The notes: generated by a model not told the origin, from the letters alone. A stretch of 64,000 nucleotides of DNA from Ixodes scapularis (GCF_016920785.2 NW_024609835.1:28283297-28347296), one strand, 5' to 3'; numbered from the stretch's first letter, positions 28,101 to 34,307 are shown. Program-made: numbers and translations.

Positions 28101-31100
28101 AAAAAATTACATTTCAATTGTTTTGTGTGCGTTTTAGGCCCTAAGCTATGTGAATGTTTTAGTTTTAATTTGTTTTTGTTTCATTTTTTTGTGAACATTT
28201 AGGTGAAACTTTAAGGAAATAAGGTAATTATGTTCAGTTTCCGCGAAGACATATTGTGCCGTCAAATATGGCGCATATATATATATATACGCATATCTGT
28301 AAAGTCAAAACAATAAAAATGTTAATTCATAATTTAAAAGTTAACGTAAAATTAATGTACGGTACATTTGATCGGTAATGGTAACCGTAACGCGTTTATT
28401 TTATTTTGAGGTAACGTAGGTCGGTAATGCGTACCTTTTATTCCCAGGTAAAGAGTAACATATTTTGTTATTTTTTTTTGGTACCGCCTACAAACTGTGG
28501 TTGTCACTGCCATTTTTACACGATATTGAGGGGGAGCGGTCGGCACCTACTATTTTATATCTTGAAGATGCGATTACGATGCCGTACGCCTGAGCGGCCT
28601 TGAAGTTCAGCACTACTTGGTCTAAAGAGCAGTCCGCGCTGTCCCTGATGAGCGCCAACTTTCCCTTGAGGTTTATAGACTGGAGCTTCTTGCAGCCGTT
28701 TTGTGCCGTGAAATTTACCATCTTGACGTATTCCTGAAAATTCCATGAAACTTTAAAGCGACAATTTCGGCAAGGTTTGTGACTTAACTCTAACGCGGCA
28801 CTTCTTTCGACCTCGAAAAACTTTTTGGCGTAAAATGATCACGTTATTCGCTCCGTATACTCTAAAATAGAATCTAGTTCAGCGCAGGCGCTGCTAACAA
28901 CGTCCACCAATATGACGCCCCGTGAACAGCCCTCGCAGCTGCGCTATACTATCGGATCTAGTTGCGCATTATCGAATTATGTGCACCTACGTCATCTCCT
29001 TTTTCCTGCTCTACCCGAACACATTGCGATGTAGCTTGTTTCTTGTATGTTTTTTTTTTAATTTTCTTATAACAAACTACCACTTTTTAGGCTTAGTTCT
29101 GTTGGTGGACAGATCAAAATAAAATTATTATATAAATGTTGCTCATTCAGGCCTAGACGACACGTTGAGTATCTTTTAATCCATATACCGTATCTGCACC
29201 ACTAAGCAACCAGTAATAACCGAGGTCGTCGTTCCTATATAAATTTTAACGGGCTGGATTTATTAATTTGAACGTTAAAATTACAAGTAAAAATATTCTT
29301 TTGTCTCTTTTTTTATAGTTTCCCCGAAGTGACTGTAGCGTCTTCGCACCAAGCAACTTTTGCCGATTTTAGGTCGGTAGTGCTCCTTATAGCCTCGTAT
29401 TCTGGTTTTCGATGCGCCAGATATTGTCAGAGTTGGGCGATTCCCTTAGAGGACAGTGATTAAAGTCGAACTACAATCCTAATGTTCACTGAGGAATTAG
29501 ATGTACTCGAGTCCAGGCCGATTGCTCACGTTCTGCTCTTGTATACGGGCCATCCTCATCATAGGATTTCTTTTCCTTTTTTTCACAGAATTATTGTCAT
29601 TTTTTACTCCAGTTACGGCTTATTTGTGTGCAACTGCGTGCTTTATGAAGCAAAATGAAAGCACGGGAAATTGGCTACCAATACAAGCTTGTTGCCCAAA
29701 TGCGTGCTAAGATGATGTAGATATGATTAGAAGAGGGAGAGAAGAGGAGAGAGAAGAAGTAGACGTGAACAAGCGCACGAGGAGAGGAGTGAGCACGGTA
29801 TAGAGCCAGCGGTCGGCATCCAGGACTTGGCGCTTGGGCGATTCCCCGAACCAGGACTGGGCCGCCAGGCCATAGGCAACAACCAATACCGACTCGTCGA
29901 CACCCAAGCATGTATGATTCTCTGAAGTTTCCGGCGGGCCGCTATTATCAATCGGTTCAAGACCGAAAAGCAAGCCAGAACTCTCGCACCCCGACACTCC
30001 ACCATAATCCTGCTTATCCAGCTCCCATCATCACTTCGCCTGGATGCAATCAAAATGACGACGACACCCCATTGTCTTAAATCTTCGGAGTGATTTGGAC
30101 TGAACAAAAACCCCACTGCTCTTTGTAAACAGTTTGATTTCTAGGTATTTTTCGTCTTTCTTAGCACGAATGACCAATATTCTAAGTCTCGTCTCTGTTT
30201 TCTTAACATTTTTCTTTACTGATTCTAGCCTTCCTTTACAATACATTGTCCCAAATGACAGTCTAGATGTCTGGCCAGTCACATTTATAAATTGTTCGTG
30301 AACTCTTGTTGACAGCGAACCTTCTTGTCGCTAATTTTGCAAAATCAAACTTGGAGCTCCTTTTGTACAATTATTAAAAGTGCCACAGACAAGTAAGAAC
30401 GACGTTCCTTGGCCACCGATTATTGAATGCGGTGAAAAGTAATTTCTACACTGTAAGTAAAAAATGCGCAATATAAACGAACTCTGCTCATGATTAGAAA
30501 TAGTGCAACGTCCACGCGAGATGTCTATAATCAAAACGGTCGATGCCTGCCAGAAAACAACAAATCCCCCACGTTGGGGACCGTCAAGCACAGATGGAGG
30601 CGAGAGAGTTGTTTAATGTCAAGTTAGAAGGAGCATAAAACGCATAAGACGAAAGTCAAATGACCTGCCCCTGTAGCTCACCGACTCCTCTGGGGTTTCT
30701 GGCAGCTCTTTGAACTTCTCGAAGTATATCATGCAGAACATTCGGCTGTTGGTGATGTTGGGCAGTACCGAAATCACGGAGAACTTCCCGCATTGAACCT
30801 GCACGCAGGCGATCACAGTAAGGTACGTACTAGACAAGAGAGCGGGCCATCCGAGGTCTCATTTACAAACAAGCCCGCGTGCGGGGCGTGGGCATTGCGC
30901 TTGCGCAGGAACCAGATTGCCTCTGCGCAAGCGCCCTACCAATAGCAGCGCCACCTCAGCAACGTGACGTCAAGATCACGTGTTGGTGTATAGGGTGTAT
31001 TCACTGGCGGCCATAGCTGAGCCTGCGGCTGCTGAGCGCGTGCTGATGGCGAGCTTCTTCAGTTCTTTTGCAACGTAAATTCCACACCATAAGTATTCTG

Positions 31101-31669
31101 CCGGTTTTAGTAGCCTATAAATGTCAGATCGTTCTGATCATGCTCAGTGAACAGCGCACTCAAAAAGCACATTCATGTGCACTTTAACTCCAATCAACGT
31201 TCATCCCTTCATGAATTCGAGCAATATTAAGGGACGATCGTTATCATCACATCTTTTCAGAAGGAAACGACGTCTTTTTGCAATCGAAACTGCATGGCAC
31301 CGACCTCACCAAGCGTTCGGCGCATGCGTGGTGCCGCAACATCTTTAGTTCACAGGAAACTGGCGGCAGTTCTCGAGACACCTCGTGCCGTCTCATGGTC
31401 TGTACGCGCAGTGCTATGGCAAGGTTGTCCCATGTGCAGCGAGTCTAAAGTTCCCTCGATGCATTGCGGCAGCGGCGGTGTAATGAAAATGGCTGGTGAT
31501 ATTGGTCAATTTTTTGTTGACTGAACTGGCTAAATACCTTATACTGATTGGTGTTTCAAGTTCGGCGCTGTGAAATATACATGCAGGAGATTCGAGAGAA
31601 CGTTAGGTCAAATTCGAAGCTTACGTGAGACACGAGCAGTGAAGCCAGGATCGCCAGGACCCGCTGCAT
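770..31669 (-). CDS. SPPL2: SPPL2-type intramembrane aspartyl protease, N-terminal 8 exons (gene span)
   Basis: Signal-peptide-peptidase-like 2 proteins are GxGD aspartyl proteases of endosomes, lysosomes and plasma membrane that cut type II membrane-protein stubs. Minus-strand coding segments are 31669-31625, 30798-30682, 28733-28551, 25015-24929, 11765-11617, 7075-6852, 5665-5569 and 965-770. All have GT/AG borders, and the phases chain as 0,0,0,0,2,1,2,0. They encode about 366 residues in family order: signal peptide, PA domain, a RPKEP motif before TM1, TM2 ending in LVVLYYFF, TM3 followed by YRLPIG, then RIP..IPCFHGP and TM4-TM5 ending LKSLRMPSLM. Family members are about 500-600 residues, so the YD, GLGD and PAL exons must lie left of position 1. 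Introns total about 30 kb and are mostly transposons. The A/B subtype is unresolved. Confidence 0.87.
1104..1157 (+). repeat. (TG)n microsatellite in SPPL2 intron 7
   Basis: About 27 uninterrupted TG units lie 140 nt upstream (minus-strand sense, CA repeat) of the exon 8 acceptor. The short ORFs across it are spurious. Confidence 0.97.
1284..1714. mobile_element. Foldback MITE with arms of about 180 bp
   Basis: The two ends are near-perfect reverse complements over most of the element. The outer tip is CACTCTCAAGAAAAAAGGG, then a TGTAAAAGGGTGTA motif, a block containing TCGACGTACAGCGCCCTA, and a block GAGGGGCTTGATA that meet around a short centre near 1480-1540. There is no coding capacity. 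The superfamily is not determined. Confidence 0.85.
1790..3450 (+). pseudogene. Decayed CR1/Jockey-type LINE reverse transcriptase
   Basis: Broken frames in one orientation carry non-LTR RT landmarks: FIDFAKVFDSIPHQILL (the DF.KAFD..PH block) at about 1825-1880, LFTDDCVIY (degenerate F-A-D-D box) at about 2672-2700, MNINIAKTKVVSFNRS (the N..KT....F block) near 2780, and a C-terminal ISLSQEYS/LTDEVATECDS type tail to about 3390. The segment 1990-2640 between the first two blocks has a poly-C run and no RT match, so it is probably an insertion or lost sequence. No EN domain is visible; the element is 5'-truncated and dead. Confidence 0.7.
3451..5568. other. Intronic DNA, no gene recognised
   Basis: This is AT-rich sequence with short runs of T and A. 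Short open frames occur on both strands but none has recognisable motifs. A cysteine/histidine-rich minus-strand stretch at 3700-3870 is noted under rejected items. A TACGT/GTAACG-rich patch lies at 4780-4920. Confidence 0.5.
5569..5665 (-). CDS. SPPL2: SPPL2 exon 7: TM3 and RLPIG loop
   Basis: This 97-nt exon has acceptor CTCTTCAG|TTTACTTCC and donor ACCAG|GTGCGT. It completes a valine codon from exon 6 and ends in phase 2. It encodes VYFLIGMFAIGAIVSTIVVF and then EPLIYRLPIGTT. The helix followed by (R/Y)RLP(F/I)G matches the family loop after TM3. Confidence 0.9.
5862..6110 (+). repeat. Two-copy tandem duplication, period about 125 bp
   Basis: Unit 1 (5862-5986) and unit 2 (5987-about 6110) align with scattered differences. 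Each starts CACATNGAAAATATGCG and ends GGCAAACATACCAGCAAT. It is AT-rich and noncoding. Confidence 0.88.
6111..6851. other. Intronic DNA, nothing recognised
   Basis: AT-rich, with two A-runs (6224-6234 and 6816-6829) and no repeat or coding motif that I can support. Confidence 0.5.
6852..7075 (-). CDS. SPPL2: SPPL2 exon 6: cytosolic loop and TM2
   Basis: This 224-nt exon has acceptor GTTCCCCCGCAG|TTACC and donor CTGG|GTTAGT. The first base completes the codon from exon 5; the exon ends in phase 1. It encodes a charged, proline-rich loop (two GPP repeats, then DDFFEEEVALNISPG) followed by TM2 (IVVLFVCLMGGMLVVLYYFF). Acidic residues followed by (V/N)xxP and a helix ending L(V/L)xLYYF(Y/F) are typical of SPPL2 TM2. 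Confidence 0.9.
7318..7581. mobile_element. MITE, TIR CTAGGGTGCCT, 6-bp target duplication
   Basis: It starts CTAGGGTGCCTACATG and ends TGAAGGCACTCTAG, imperfect inverted termini. The flanks are identical TTTACG hexamers (7312-7317 and 7582-7587). A second copy with its own 6-bp duplication lies at 62048-62300. It is noncoding, 264 bp. Confidence 0.82.
7582..8171. other. Intronic DNA, nothing recognised
   Basis: No coding motif was found. It contains an A-run at 7921-7933 and a G-run at 8134-8150 just before the palindrome. Confidence 0.5.
8172..8307. repeat. Near-perfect palindrome of LTR-derived sequence
   Basis: Arms of about 64 nt (8172-8237 and 8245-8307) are reverse complements around a 7-nt centre. 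The arm contains GAGGTCCGTGACCGAGCGTT, which also occurs at 19824-19845, so the arms come from the LTR family annotated nearby. Because of the palindrome both strands translate to the same spurious peptides. Confidence 0.92.
8315..8498 (+). repeat. LTR fragment, left copy
   Basis: About 184 bp, over 90% identical by eye to 10348-10530 (starting CCGAGCACGCGACGCTCGAG and ending ACTTCTTGGGCA). The reverse complement appears, more diverged, at 19650-19755. It is read as plus-oriented Gypsy LTR because the right copy directly follows a plus-strand pol end. Confidence 0.82.
8499..9028. other. Sequence between LTR fragment and torsin-like stop codon
   Basis: No coding motif. It may contain the 3' untranslated region of the torsin-like gene, but no minus-strand AATAAA was found in it. 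Confidence 0.45.
9029..10171 (-). CDS. Torsin-like AAA+ ATPase, intronless
   Basis: Torsins are AAA+ ATPases of the ER lumen and nuclear envelope, activated by LAP1/LULL1-type cofactors. This 380-codon uninterrupted ORF has a basic, low-complexity N-terminus with RRRR, then a hydrophobic segment at about residues 94-116 (FLLQTCVFVCCLFFVFLFLN), which suggests a type II membrane anchor. The torsin ATPase follows: IIGQDVA, Walker A GCSGCGKT (about residue 170), Walker B LIAVDDFD, sensor 1 TNG region, VPFLPMTRDDVKECFRREL, and a C-terminal ESGCKEV, the torsin sensor-2 GCK. Walker B has DD rather than the usual DE. The start at 10171 is the first ATG; MVEKRF (residue 27) is an alternative. Lack of introns and flanking LTR fragments suggest a retrocopy or a gene caught in an element. 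It lies in SPPL2 intron 5, same strand. Confidence 0.8.
   Translation of the reverse strand: MSELWNEECRVLLIRNSLDFCLKKRLMVEKRFAITYPGHEEPSSNNKRRRRTDGSHVGNGVGSPLQNGRRPAGTGGRRLSEAGRWRPVEGSISAAWFLLQTCVFVCCLFFVFLFLNPECLDAPRLDLDGLGKALRQRIIGQDVALNRMVGAISRYLDAGDFSFPLVLVYVGCSGCGKTYAVSIVTKQYEFAETIVASHRIALARKLRDDLGRWLRRTVSLLRPTLIAVDDFDLEDDSMRRQLQAAFASWDRLEITAEQPTVFILVVTNGADIAEGFALRMLADGRPTNGSRDVAMLVSAYRNVLPRWMRDFEVVPFLPMTRDDVKECFRRELSQMKAGIEVPDDKLERLMEEIAFYPPESLAFSESGCKEVPIKLALNFP
10242..10334 (+). pseudogene. Gypsy pol C-terminal remnant
   Basis: A plus-strand frame ends VLPDGTRPSTKRQLRPEVVH then VVRLKPYYDR and a stop. This is the familiar tail of Ty3/Gypsy integrase polyproteins (VHV.RLKP(Y/F)). It sits 13 bp before the right LTR fragment, which fixes the LTR orientation as plus. 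The rest of the pol gene is absent. Confidence 0.72.
10348..10610 (+). repeat. LTR fragment, right copy (3' LTR)
   Basis: The first 183 bp match 8315-8498. The remainder, through TCATGACA near 10600, resembles the reverse complement of 19490-19560, where a poly(A)-signal-like segment and a TGTTACA terminus are seen. The element is therefore read as LTR-(gutted interior)-LTR. Confidence 0.75.
10611..11370. other. Intronic DNA with poly-G run
   Basis: No coding motif. A 20-nt G-run lies at 10891-10910, immediately followed by CCCGGG. Confidence 0.5.
11371..11470. other. Assembly gap (100 N)
   Basis: Exactly 100 N, so the true size is unknown. A 20-nt C-run lies about 55 bp to the right (11527-11546). 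The gap lies inside SPPL2 intron 4, next to exon 5. Confidence 0.99.
11617..11765 (-). CDS. SPPL2: SPPL2 exon 5: juxtamembrane RPKEP and TM1
   Basis: This 149-nt exon has acceptor TTTGTCGCAG|GCGCTAATG and donor GAAAT|GTAAGT, starting in phase 0 and ending in phase 2. It encodes ALMRPKEPLIVK, then a transmembrane segment LLIIWGISMFVVAVGSYWSG. The (A/R)PKEP motif followed by a helix ending G.YW.G is a strong SPPL2 signature at the luminal side of TM1. It lies only about 150 bp from the assembly gap. Confidence 0.9.
11889..12619. mobile_element. TIR element, termini TTAAAGGGGCACT
   Basis: The left end is TTTAAAGGGGCACTAAAGG and the right end GTCAGTGCCCCTTTAAG, forming inverted termini of about 13 bp. 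Inside are a CG-dinucleotide run (11996-12009) and no transposase. It is a nonautonomous DNA element, about 730 bp. The superfamily is unassigned. Confidence 0.7.
12620..13639. other. Intronic DNA, no gene recognised
   Basis: It contains a TGACGTCA-rich, GTGAC-rich patch at 12770-12900 and otherwise nothing I can assign. Confidence 0.45.
13640..13870. repeat. Degenerate GGAAT/ATTCC motif tract
   Basis: Many variants of ATTCCATTCC or GGAATGGA occur on both strands with irregular spacing (for example 13725-13790 and 13835-13855). It is neither a clean tandem array nor coding. Confidence 0.7.
13871..14639. other. Intronic DNA with A-run
   Basis: An A-run of about 22 nt lies at 14321-14342. A duplicated phrase ATATTATGGAACT is at 14393 and 14431. 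Nothing else was recognised. Confidence 0.45.
14640..14840. repeat. Degenerate GGTTC motif tract
   Basis: Variants of GGTTCGGTTC / GGTTCCGGTT recur about a dozen times with irregular spacing. It is similar in style to the GGAAT tract at 13640 and the GTAACG tract at 27965. Confidence 0.7.
15101..15212 (+). repeat. Dispersed repeat R-GAGAAATTTAG, copy 1
   Basis: It contains GAGAAATTTAGCCAGTGC, then a GTCTTTACGGGCTCACGCAG block and ACGACCGCACGCCGGTACGA. A closer second copy is at 23836-23944 and partial copies are at 22141-22215 and 60449-60478. It may be a SINE or LINE tail. The source element is not identified. Confidence 0.75.
15213..16449. other. Intronic DNA, no gene recognised
   Basis: AT-rich stretches alternate with GC-richer segments. 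Short open frames (for example 15250-15519) have no motifs. Confidence 0.45.
16450..16642. mobile_element. MITE family M3, copy 1
   Basis: It begins GGAGTATTCACTGGGCGGCC and ends GGCCGCCAGTGAATACTTCC, inverted termini of about 20 bp, with a conserved interior including CTAGAGCGCATGCTC and CATTAATAGG. A second copy lies at 17397-17579 and a truncated one at about 30993-31146. Confidence 0.85.
16823..17390 (+). mobile_element. Outer TIR family (CATAGCCTCCTCTAT), deleted copy
   Basis: It starts with the 15-bp TIR CATAGCCTCCTCTAT (16823-16837) and ends around CATCTCGCCGCTAATAGG. It contains two head-to-tail internal units, each with a TATGACGTCAGC block and a GCTTCC(G/A)CCATGCT block. Related copies are at 17578-18659, 41694-57643 (interrupted) and 63731-64000. 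Confidence 0.8.
17397..17579. mobile_element. MITE family M3, copy 2
   Basis: About 80% like 16450-16642 by eye, with the same termini. It sits exactly between two copies of the outer TIR family. Confidence 0.83.
17578..18659 (-). mobile_element. Outer TIR family, longest uninterrupted copy
   Basis: It runs in reverse relative to the copy at 41694. The right end is an intact TIR (ATAGAGGAGGCTATG, 18645-18659); the left end is eroded. The minus-strand interior shares peptide-level similarity with 41655-41990 (SLLYT.(K/R)AWQFD then LERE..VAQ), so a short coding segment may once have existed. No transposase motif was seen. Confidence 0.72.
18660..19489. other. Intronic DNA, nothing recognised
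   Basis: No motif-bearing frame; short A-runs near 18860-18930. Confidence 0.45.
19490..19870 (-). mobile_element. Solo LTR (same family as 8315 and 10348), minus orientation
   Basis: It begins TGTTACAAATGAAGGTGACG, the LTR end in reverse, and contains a reverse-complement poly(A) context (CTTTATTTTTCAG in the other strand). The segment 19650-19755 is the reverse complement of the LTR fragments at 8315 and 10348, and GTCCGTGACCGAGCGTTGCT at 19827 matches the palindrome arm at 8196. No internal domain accompanies it. Confidence 0.65.
20301..20716. mobile_element. Foldback MITE of about 416 bp
   Basis: Termini TGTCACAAAAAAAAG and TTTTTTTTTGTGACA are followed on both sides by matched blocks: AACGCTCATTCTCCGCCCAAAGG pairs with CCTTTGGGCGGAGAATGAGCG, and ACAACCAGATG with CATCTGGTTGTG. 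The arms extend roughly 190 bp. Confidence 0.88.
20717..21927. other. Intronic DNA, no gene recognised
   Basis: AT-rich, no motif-bearing frames. A (GTT)n-like short run lies near 21680-21705. Confidence 0.45.
21928..22098. mobile_element. Small MITE, 21-bp perfect TIR
   Basis: GGGAATTGTAGTAGACCGTTT at 21928-21948 and its exact reverse complement at 22078-22098 bound a 171-bp noncoding element. Confidence 0.88.
22141..22215 (+). repeat. Dispersed repeat R-GAGAAATTTAG, partial copy
   Basis: It shares the GTGTCTTTAACGTGCAT(T/C)ACGCAGTA block and a diverged ACACGATCGCACG block with copies at 15101 and 23836. Confidence 0.6.
22596..22807. mobile_element. Possible MITE, TIR CTAAAGCCCCT
   Basis: CTAAAGCCCCTTCATG on the left and GGAGGGGCTTTAG on the right are short inverted termini; a related AAAGCCCCTTGG lies at 22238. 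Weak case. Confidence 0.4.
22807..23259. mobile_element. MITE, TIR GGTTTAGCTTGTGAG
   Basis: Perfect 15-bp inverted termini at 22807-22821 and 23245-23259. The interior 22836-23090 is a diverged copy of 58166-58430 (shared CTTAGAGTATCGGCACT, CTGTTTAAACATTTGT and TTTCCTGTGATTTCAGATAAA). Confidence 0.85.
23836..23944 (+). repeat. Dispersed repeat R-GAGAAATTTAG, copy 2
   Basis: It contains AGATGAGAAATTTAGCCAGTG, GGGGTCTTTAACGTGCATCA and ACGACCGCACGCCGGTACGA; about 85% like 15101-15212 by eye. Confidence 0.78.
24204..24490. repeat. Imperfect inverted repeat, AT-rich
   Basis: TTAATGTCTCGTTATTTCGATTAG near 24208-24232 is mirrored by AATAATCGTAATATCGAGACATTAA near 24462-24487. It may be a MITE. No coding. 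Confidence 0.5.
24929..25015 (-). CDS. SPPL2: SPPL2 exon 4: end of PA domain
   Basis: This 87-nt, 29-codon exon has acceptor TTCCTTTAG|GAGAAC and donor ATACTT|GTAAGT, phase 0 at both ends. It encodes a stretch containing KDIVVGFVTDGTAEHIL. This corresponds to the I-P-V strand and following helix (D..I...) that closes the PA domain in SPPL2 proteins. A further N-D-S sequon is present. It splices in frame onto exon 5, which opens with ALMRPKEP. Confidence 0.78.
25016..27964. other. Intronic DNA, no gene recognised
   Basis: It holds a (GA)n run (27029-27047), a poly-C run of about 22 nt (27124-27145) and short open frames without motifs, including 25870-26094 on the minus strand. The patch 25820-26260 has LTR-like GC content but no paired copy here. 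Confidence 0.45.
27965..28475. repeat. Degenerate GTAACG motif tract
   Basis: Variants of GTAACGTA / TACGTTAC recur at both ends (27975-28100 and 28370-28470), with inverted orientation left to right and an AT-rich centre containing a (TA)n run at 28272-28288. It looks like a decayed foldback element whose arms are built of short motifs. It lies 80 bp from SPPL2 exon 3. Confidence 0.68.
28551..28733 (-). CDS. SPPL2: SPPL2 exon 3: protease-associated (PA) domain core
   Basis: This 183-nt, 61-codon exon has acceptor ATTTTCAG|GAATACG and donor AAATA|GTAGGT. It encodes the PA-domain pattern: an NFT sequon, a cysteine pair region (NGCKKL, later DCSLDQ), the core strand KGKLALIRD, then FKAAQAYGIVIAS, matching the usual A..GA.G.II.. 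strand-helix of PA domains. An alternative donor 4 nt further on (GTGCCG) would break the phase with exon 4, so it was not chosen. Confidence 0.85.
28734..30681. other. SPPL2 intron 2, no feature supported
   Basis: AT-rich with a few minus-strand open frames at 29675-30116 that look protein-like in places but shift frame. See rejected items. Confidence 0.45.
30682..30798 (-). CDS. SPPL2: SPPL2 exon 2: luminal N-terminal region
   Basis: This 117-nt, 39-codon exon has acceptor CGTGCAG|GTTCAATG and donor GAGTCG|GTGAGC, with phase 0 at both ends. It encodes VQCGKFSVISVLPNITNS... and ends PETPEES. It carries an N-I-T glycosylation sequon, consistent with a luminal position just after the signal peptide. 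SPPL2 proteins have a comparable cysteine-containing strand segment before the PA core. Confidence 0.78.
30993..31146. mobile_element. MITE family M3, truncated copy 3
   Basis: It starts GGGTGTATTCACTGGCGGCCATA, like the M3 termini, and includes the reverse complement of the M3 interior (CTGAGCGCGTGCTGA, TTGCAACGTAAATTCCACAC), but the right terminus is missing. It lies in SPPL2 intron 1. Confidence 0.7.
31625..31669 (-). CDS. SPPL2: SPPL2 exon 1: start codon and signal peptide
   Basis: This 45-nt exon encodes MQRVLAILASLLVSH, a classic signal-peptide core, followed by donor CAC|GTAAGC (phase 0). An in-frame upstream ATG exists (preceding residues MRTLHSPRCD), but starting there would bury the hydrophobic core, so the inner ATG is preferred. 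No TATA box or promoter was identified upstream on the minus strand. Confidence 0.75.
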
Positions 31670-33099
31670 GTCGCAGCGCGGGCTGTGCAACGTCCTCATC
31701 GTTTTCACACCAACCTTGCCGCGAGTCCAAACCCCAGGATACCCGTGCCGAACAGCATAACATCCGCGGTGGCTTCTTGAGGCGAACGAGTAACCGAGAA
31801 AGCTATTGAAAGCGTTTCCTCGCAACCGTGGCGCGCTCGATTTTATGGCAGGCCATATTTCGCAGCGAGACAACTTGTCGAAGCTTCGGTTGTGACGACC
31901 GCCGGCTGCGGTCCTACCTCAAGTTATACCGACGAAAGGGCTCCATCTCCACTTGCCGTTCGTGCACCAACGCCAACTCGTTATTGTGAGCGCTGGTGGT
32001 GCGCGCTGGGCAGGCTGGGGCCAGGCTTTGAACCACAGCATGGCGCCACCAATCAGGGCAGTAACTTATATAAGAAGCGCTGACCAGGGCGGGTTTTCTC
32101 GAAGCGATGGTAAACCCATTTTGGTAAACCACGGTGCCTAGGAAGGGAAAAGTACCTAGGTACTGTTATAAACGGCTGGATATGGAACAACAATAATTAT
32201 TTTTGATTGGGCAATAAGATGCGCCATCTATCGGTAAAACAAGCCAGTCATTTTGTTTATCCTCTTTTTCCGCTGGTTGTCGTCGATCTAGTATGGTATT
32301 TTAAGTCAAAATATAGTAATGTTGTACTTGAAGACCAATTTATTTGTTTCCGATGGTACGAAGAAATTTTAGCTACTATGCTAGAGTTTGCCGACGAATA
32401 TTCGAAAATGTAAGAAATATTTCCTTCAATATGTTTCGCCATAAACAACGCATAACTTTCCCGTGTTTCTTCCAGTGTGGCAACGCCGGTGCTGTAGTCT
32501 CGTTTTCGTTCCTGGCGACGCACGTTTCTGCGATTCCTGCTGATCTCAACTGTTTGCCCTCCCTTCCGTTTGCCCAACCGATTCACCGGTGACGAGAAGC
32601 TAAGCTTCTCGTCACCGGCTTCTCGTCACCGTTGAATTGCTGGTCGCCGGGGATATGTAGAAACCTCAATGCTGTCGGCATACTGTCGGCGCACTGTGAA
32701 CAAAAAAAACAGTACAATGTCTCAACTGTTCACCCCGAACGAAGACTTTATTGAGGATAACCCCCTTTCTCCGCAAAGTAATCGCTGCTCACGAGTTGGC
32801 GTGCATAGTGTAACAAATTAAACATCTTAGTTTAAATATGTACCAACACTCGTTCGCAAAACATTTTTTTTTACTCACCATAAAAACACTTGCAAGGCTT
32901 ATGTACCGTCATATGTCTTGGATCTCGGACTGCTGAAGAGTGATGCGTTCGCGGAATGCTGCCGTCGGTTAGTTTAGTAGTCCCTCTGAACTATCGCTTT
33001 GCTTGACGTGCTGATGAGTTTGATGGTGAGTCATAAACATAACAGCCAGATCGAAATGAATGTTCAGCAGAACCAAGCAGAACTATTAGCCCTCATTAA
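31670..33099. other. Upstream of SPPL2, promoter not resolved
   Basis: This region should include the SPPL2 5' UTR and promoter on the minus strand, but I see no convincing TATA box or initiator. A GTACCTAGGTAC palindrome lies at about 32152-32163, and the perfect inverted repeat at 32586 is listed separately. Confidence 0.4.
32586..32618. repeat. Perfect 16-bp inverted repeat with 1-nt centre
   Basis: CCGGTGACGAGAAGCT, one A, then AGCTTCTCGTCACCGG. The right arm is partly repeated again at 32618-32631 (GCTTCTCGTCACCG). Confidence 0.93.
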
Positions 33100-34102
33100 A
33101 GGTGTATCCACACGACGGACCGGGCCGCGGACTGATTGATCACGTGATGCGCGGCCCGCGGGCTGGCCGGCTGCAATGAGCATCCACATGGCGGACCAAA
33201 AGAGCAGACGACAGAGTGAACGCGCCGGTCTAACCCTCGACCTCACAGCTCCGCCAAACGCATGCAGCGAGCTGCTTTGAGGCTATTTGTAAGGAGCCAA
33301 GCTGGAGGTTGAACGAAAGAGACGTTCGGCCGCGGTGGCCAAACGTCCCACAGAGCGAGGAATTGCTCCACGAGCGCGATGAAGTAAAAAGTTGCATCGT
33401 CGCACCATGCCGCCATCGTCGCACAACAAAAGGTGTGTCTCCTTCATGGAGAATAGAAGGGTAGGAGAGGGCATGACGTCAGCCGCGTAGCCTCCACAAG
33501 CCATGCTCCCTTGACGTCTCGCCTCTTTCTCATTTTCCTCCTTACTCTCCTCACTTGCCATGCCGACGTGACCACATCACGTGACCATAGCTAGCCTTCG
33601 TCTTGCTATGGGGTACTGGAATACACCACAGTCTAGCATTCGCTCTGATAAAACCTACCGGACGGAGCGCGCGCAAGCCTGGAAGGAGCCGTTCTACAAT
33701 CAACCATCCATCTCACACGTGACATGTCACGCGCACCAATCGCCAGAGAGATCTGCGGTCACGCTGGGCACAAAATCGTTTAAACTTTTTATGACTAGGC
33801 TTCACCAATATTGCAACGTGCCCCCTCCTAGTACTTCTAACCTCCTTGGTCTCCTTTGTCTTCAACAGTTGGCGCCAAAAGGGCACGACTTTGGATTTGG
33901 ATTCCAATCCAGACTTAGCACTTCAATTATACTAAAAACGCCACGGTCCGCCGCCAAGGTCCGGGCGAGAAAAGTCACTAGGCATTCCTCACAAGCGCGG
34001 GCCGCGGACCGCCGGCGGACCTCGAAAACCGGTGACGTAAGATCACGTGATGCGCGGCCTGCGGACCAAAACAGCAATTTGGTCCGTCGTGTGGATACAC
34101 CT
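33100..34102. mobile_element. TTAA-flanked TIR element, copy A
   Basis: It starts AGGTGTATCCACACGACGGACC after TTAA (33096-33099) and ends GGTCCGTCGTGTGGATACACC. Subterminal CACGTGATGCGCGGCC(C/T)GCGG blocks occur at both ends. Relative to copies B and C it has lost the coding-like exon and carries about 400 bp of different sequence in the middle (about 33435-33840). TTAA targets suggest a piggyBac-like element; a PIF/Harbinger origin with TWA targets is the alternative. Confidence 0.82.
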
Positions 34103-34307
34103 TAAAGGTGTATCCACACGACGGACCGGGCCGCGGACCGATTGATCACGTGATGCGCGGCCCGCGGGCCGCCCGGCTGCAATGAACATCCACACGCCGG
34201 ACCAAAAGAGCAGACGACAGAGCGAACGGGCCGGTCTAACCCTCGACCTCACCGCTCCGCCAAACGCATGCAGCGAGCTGCTTTGAGGCTATTTGTAAGG
34301 TGCCAAG

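Noticed and set aside
29675..30116. Overlapping minus-strand ORFs with hydrophobic stretches in SPPL2 intron 2
   Set aside because: Three frames overlap, none has a recognisable motif, and there is no splice-compatible link to SPPL2 exons 2 and 3.
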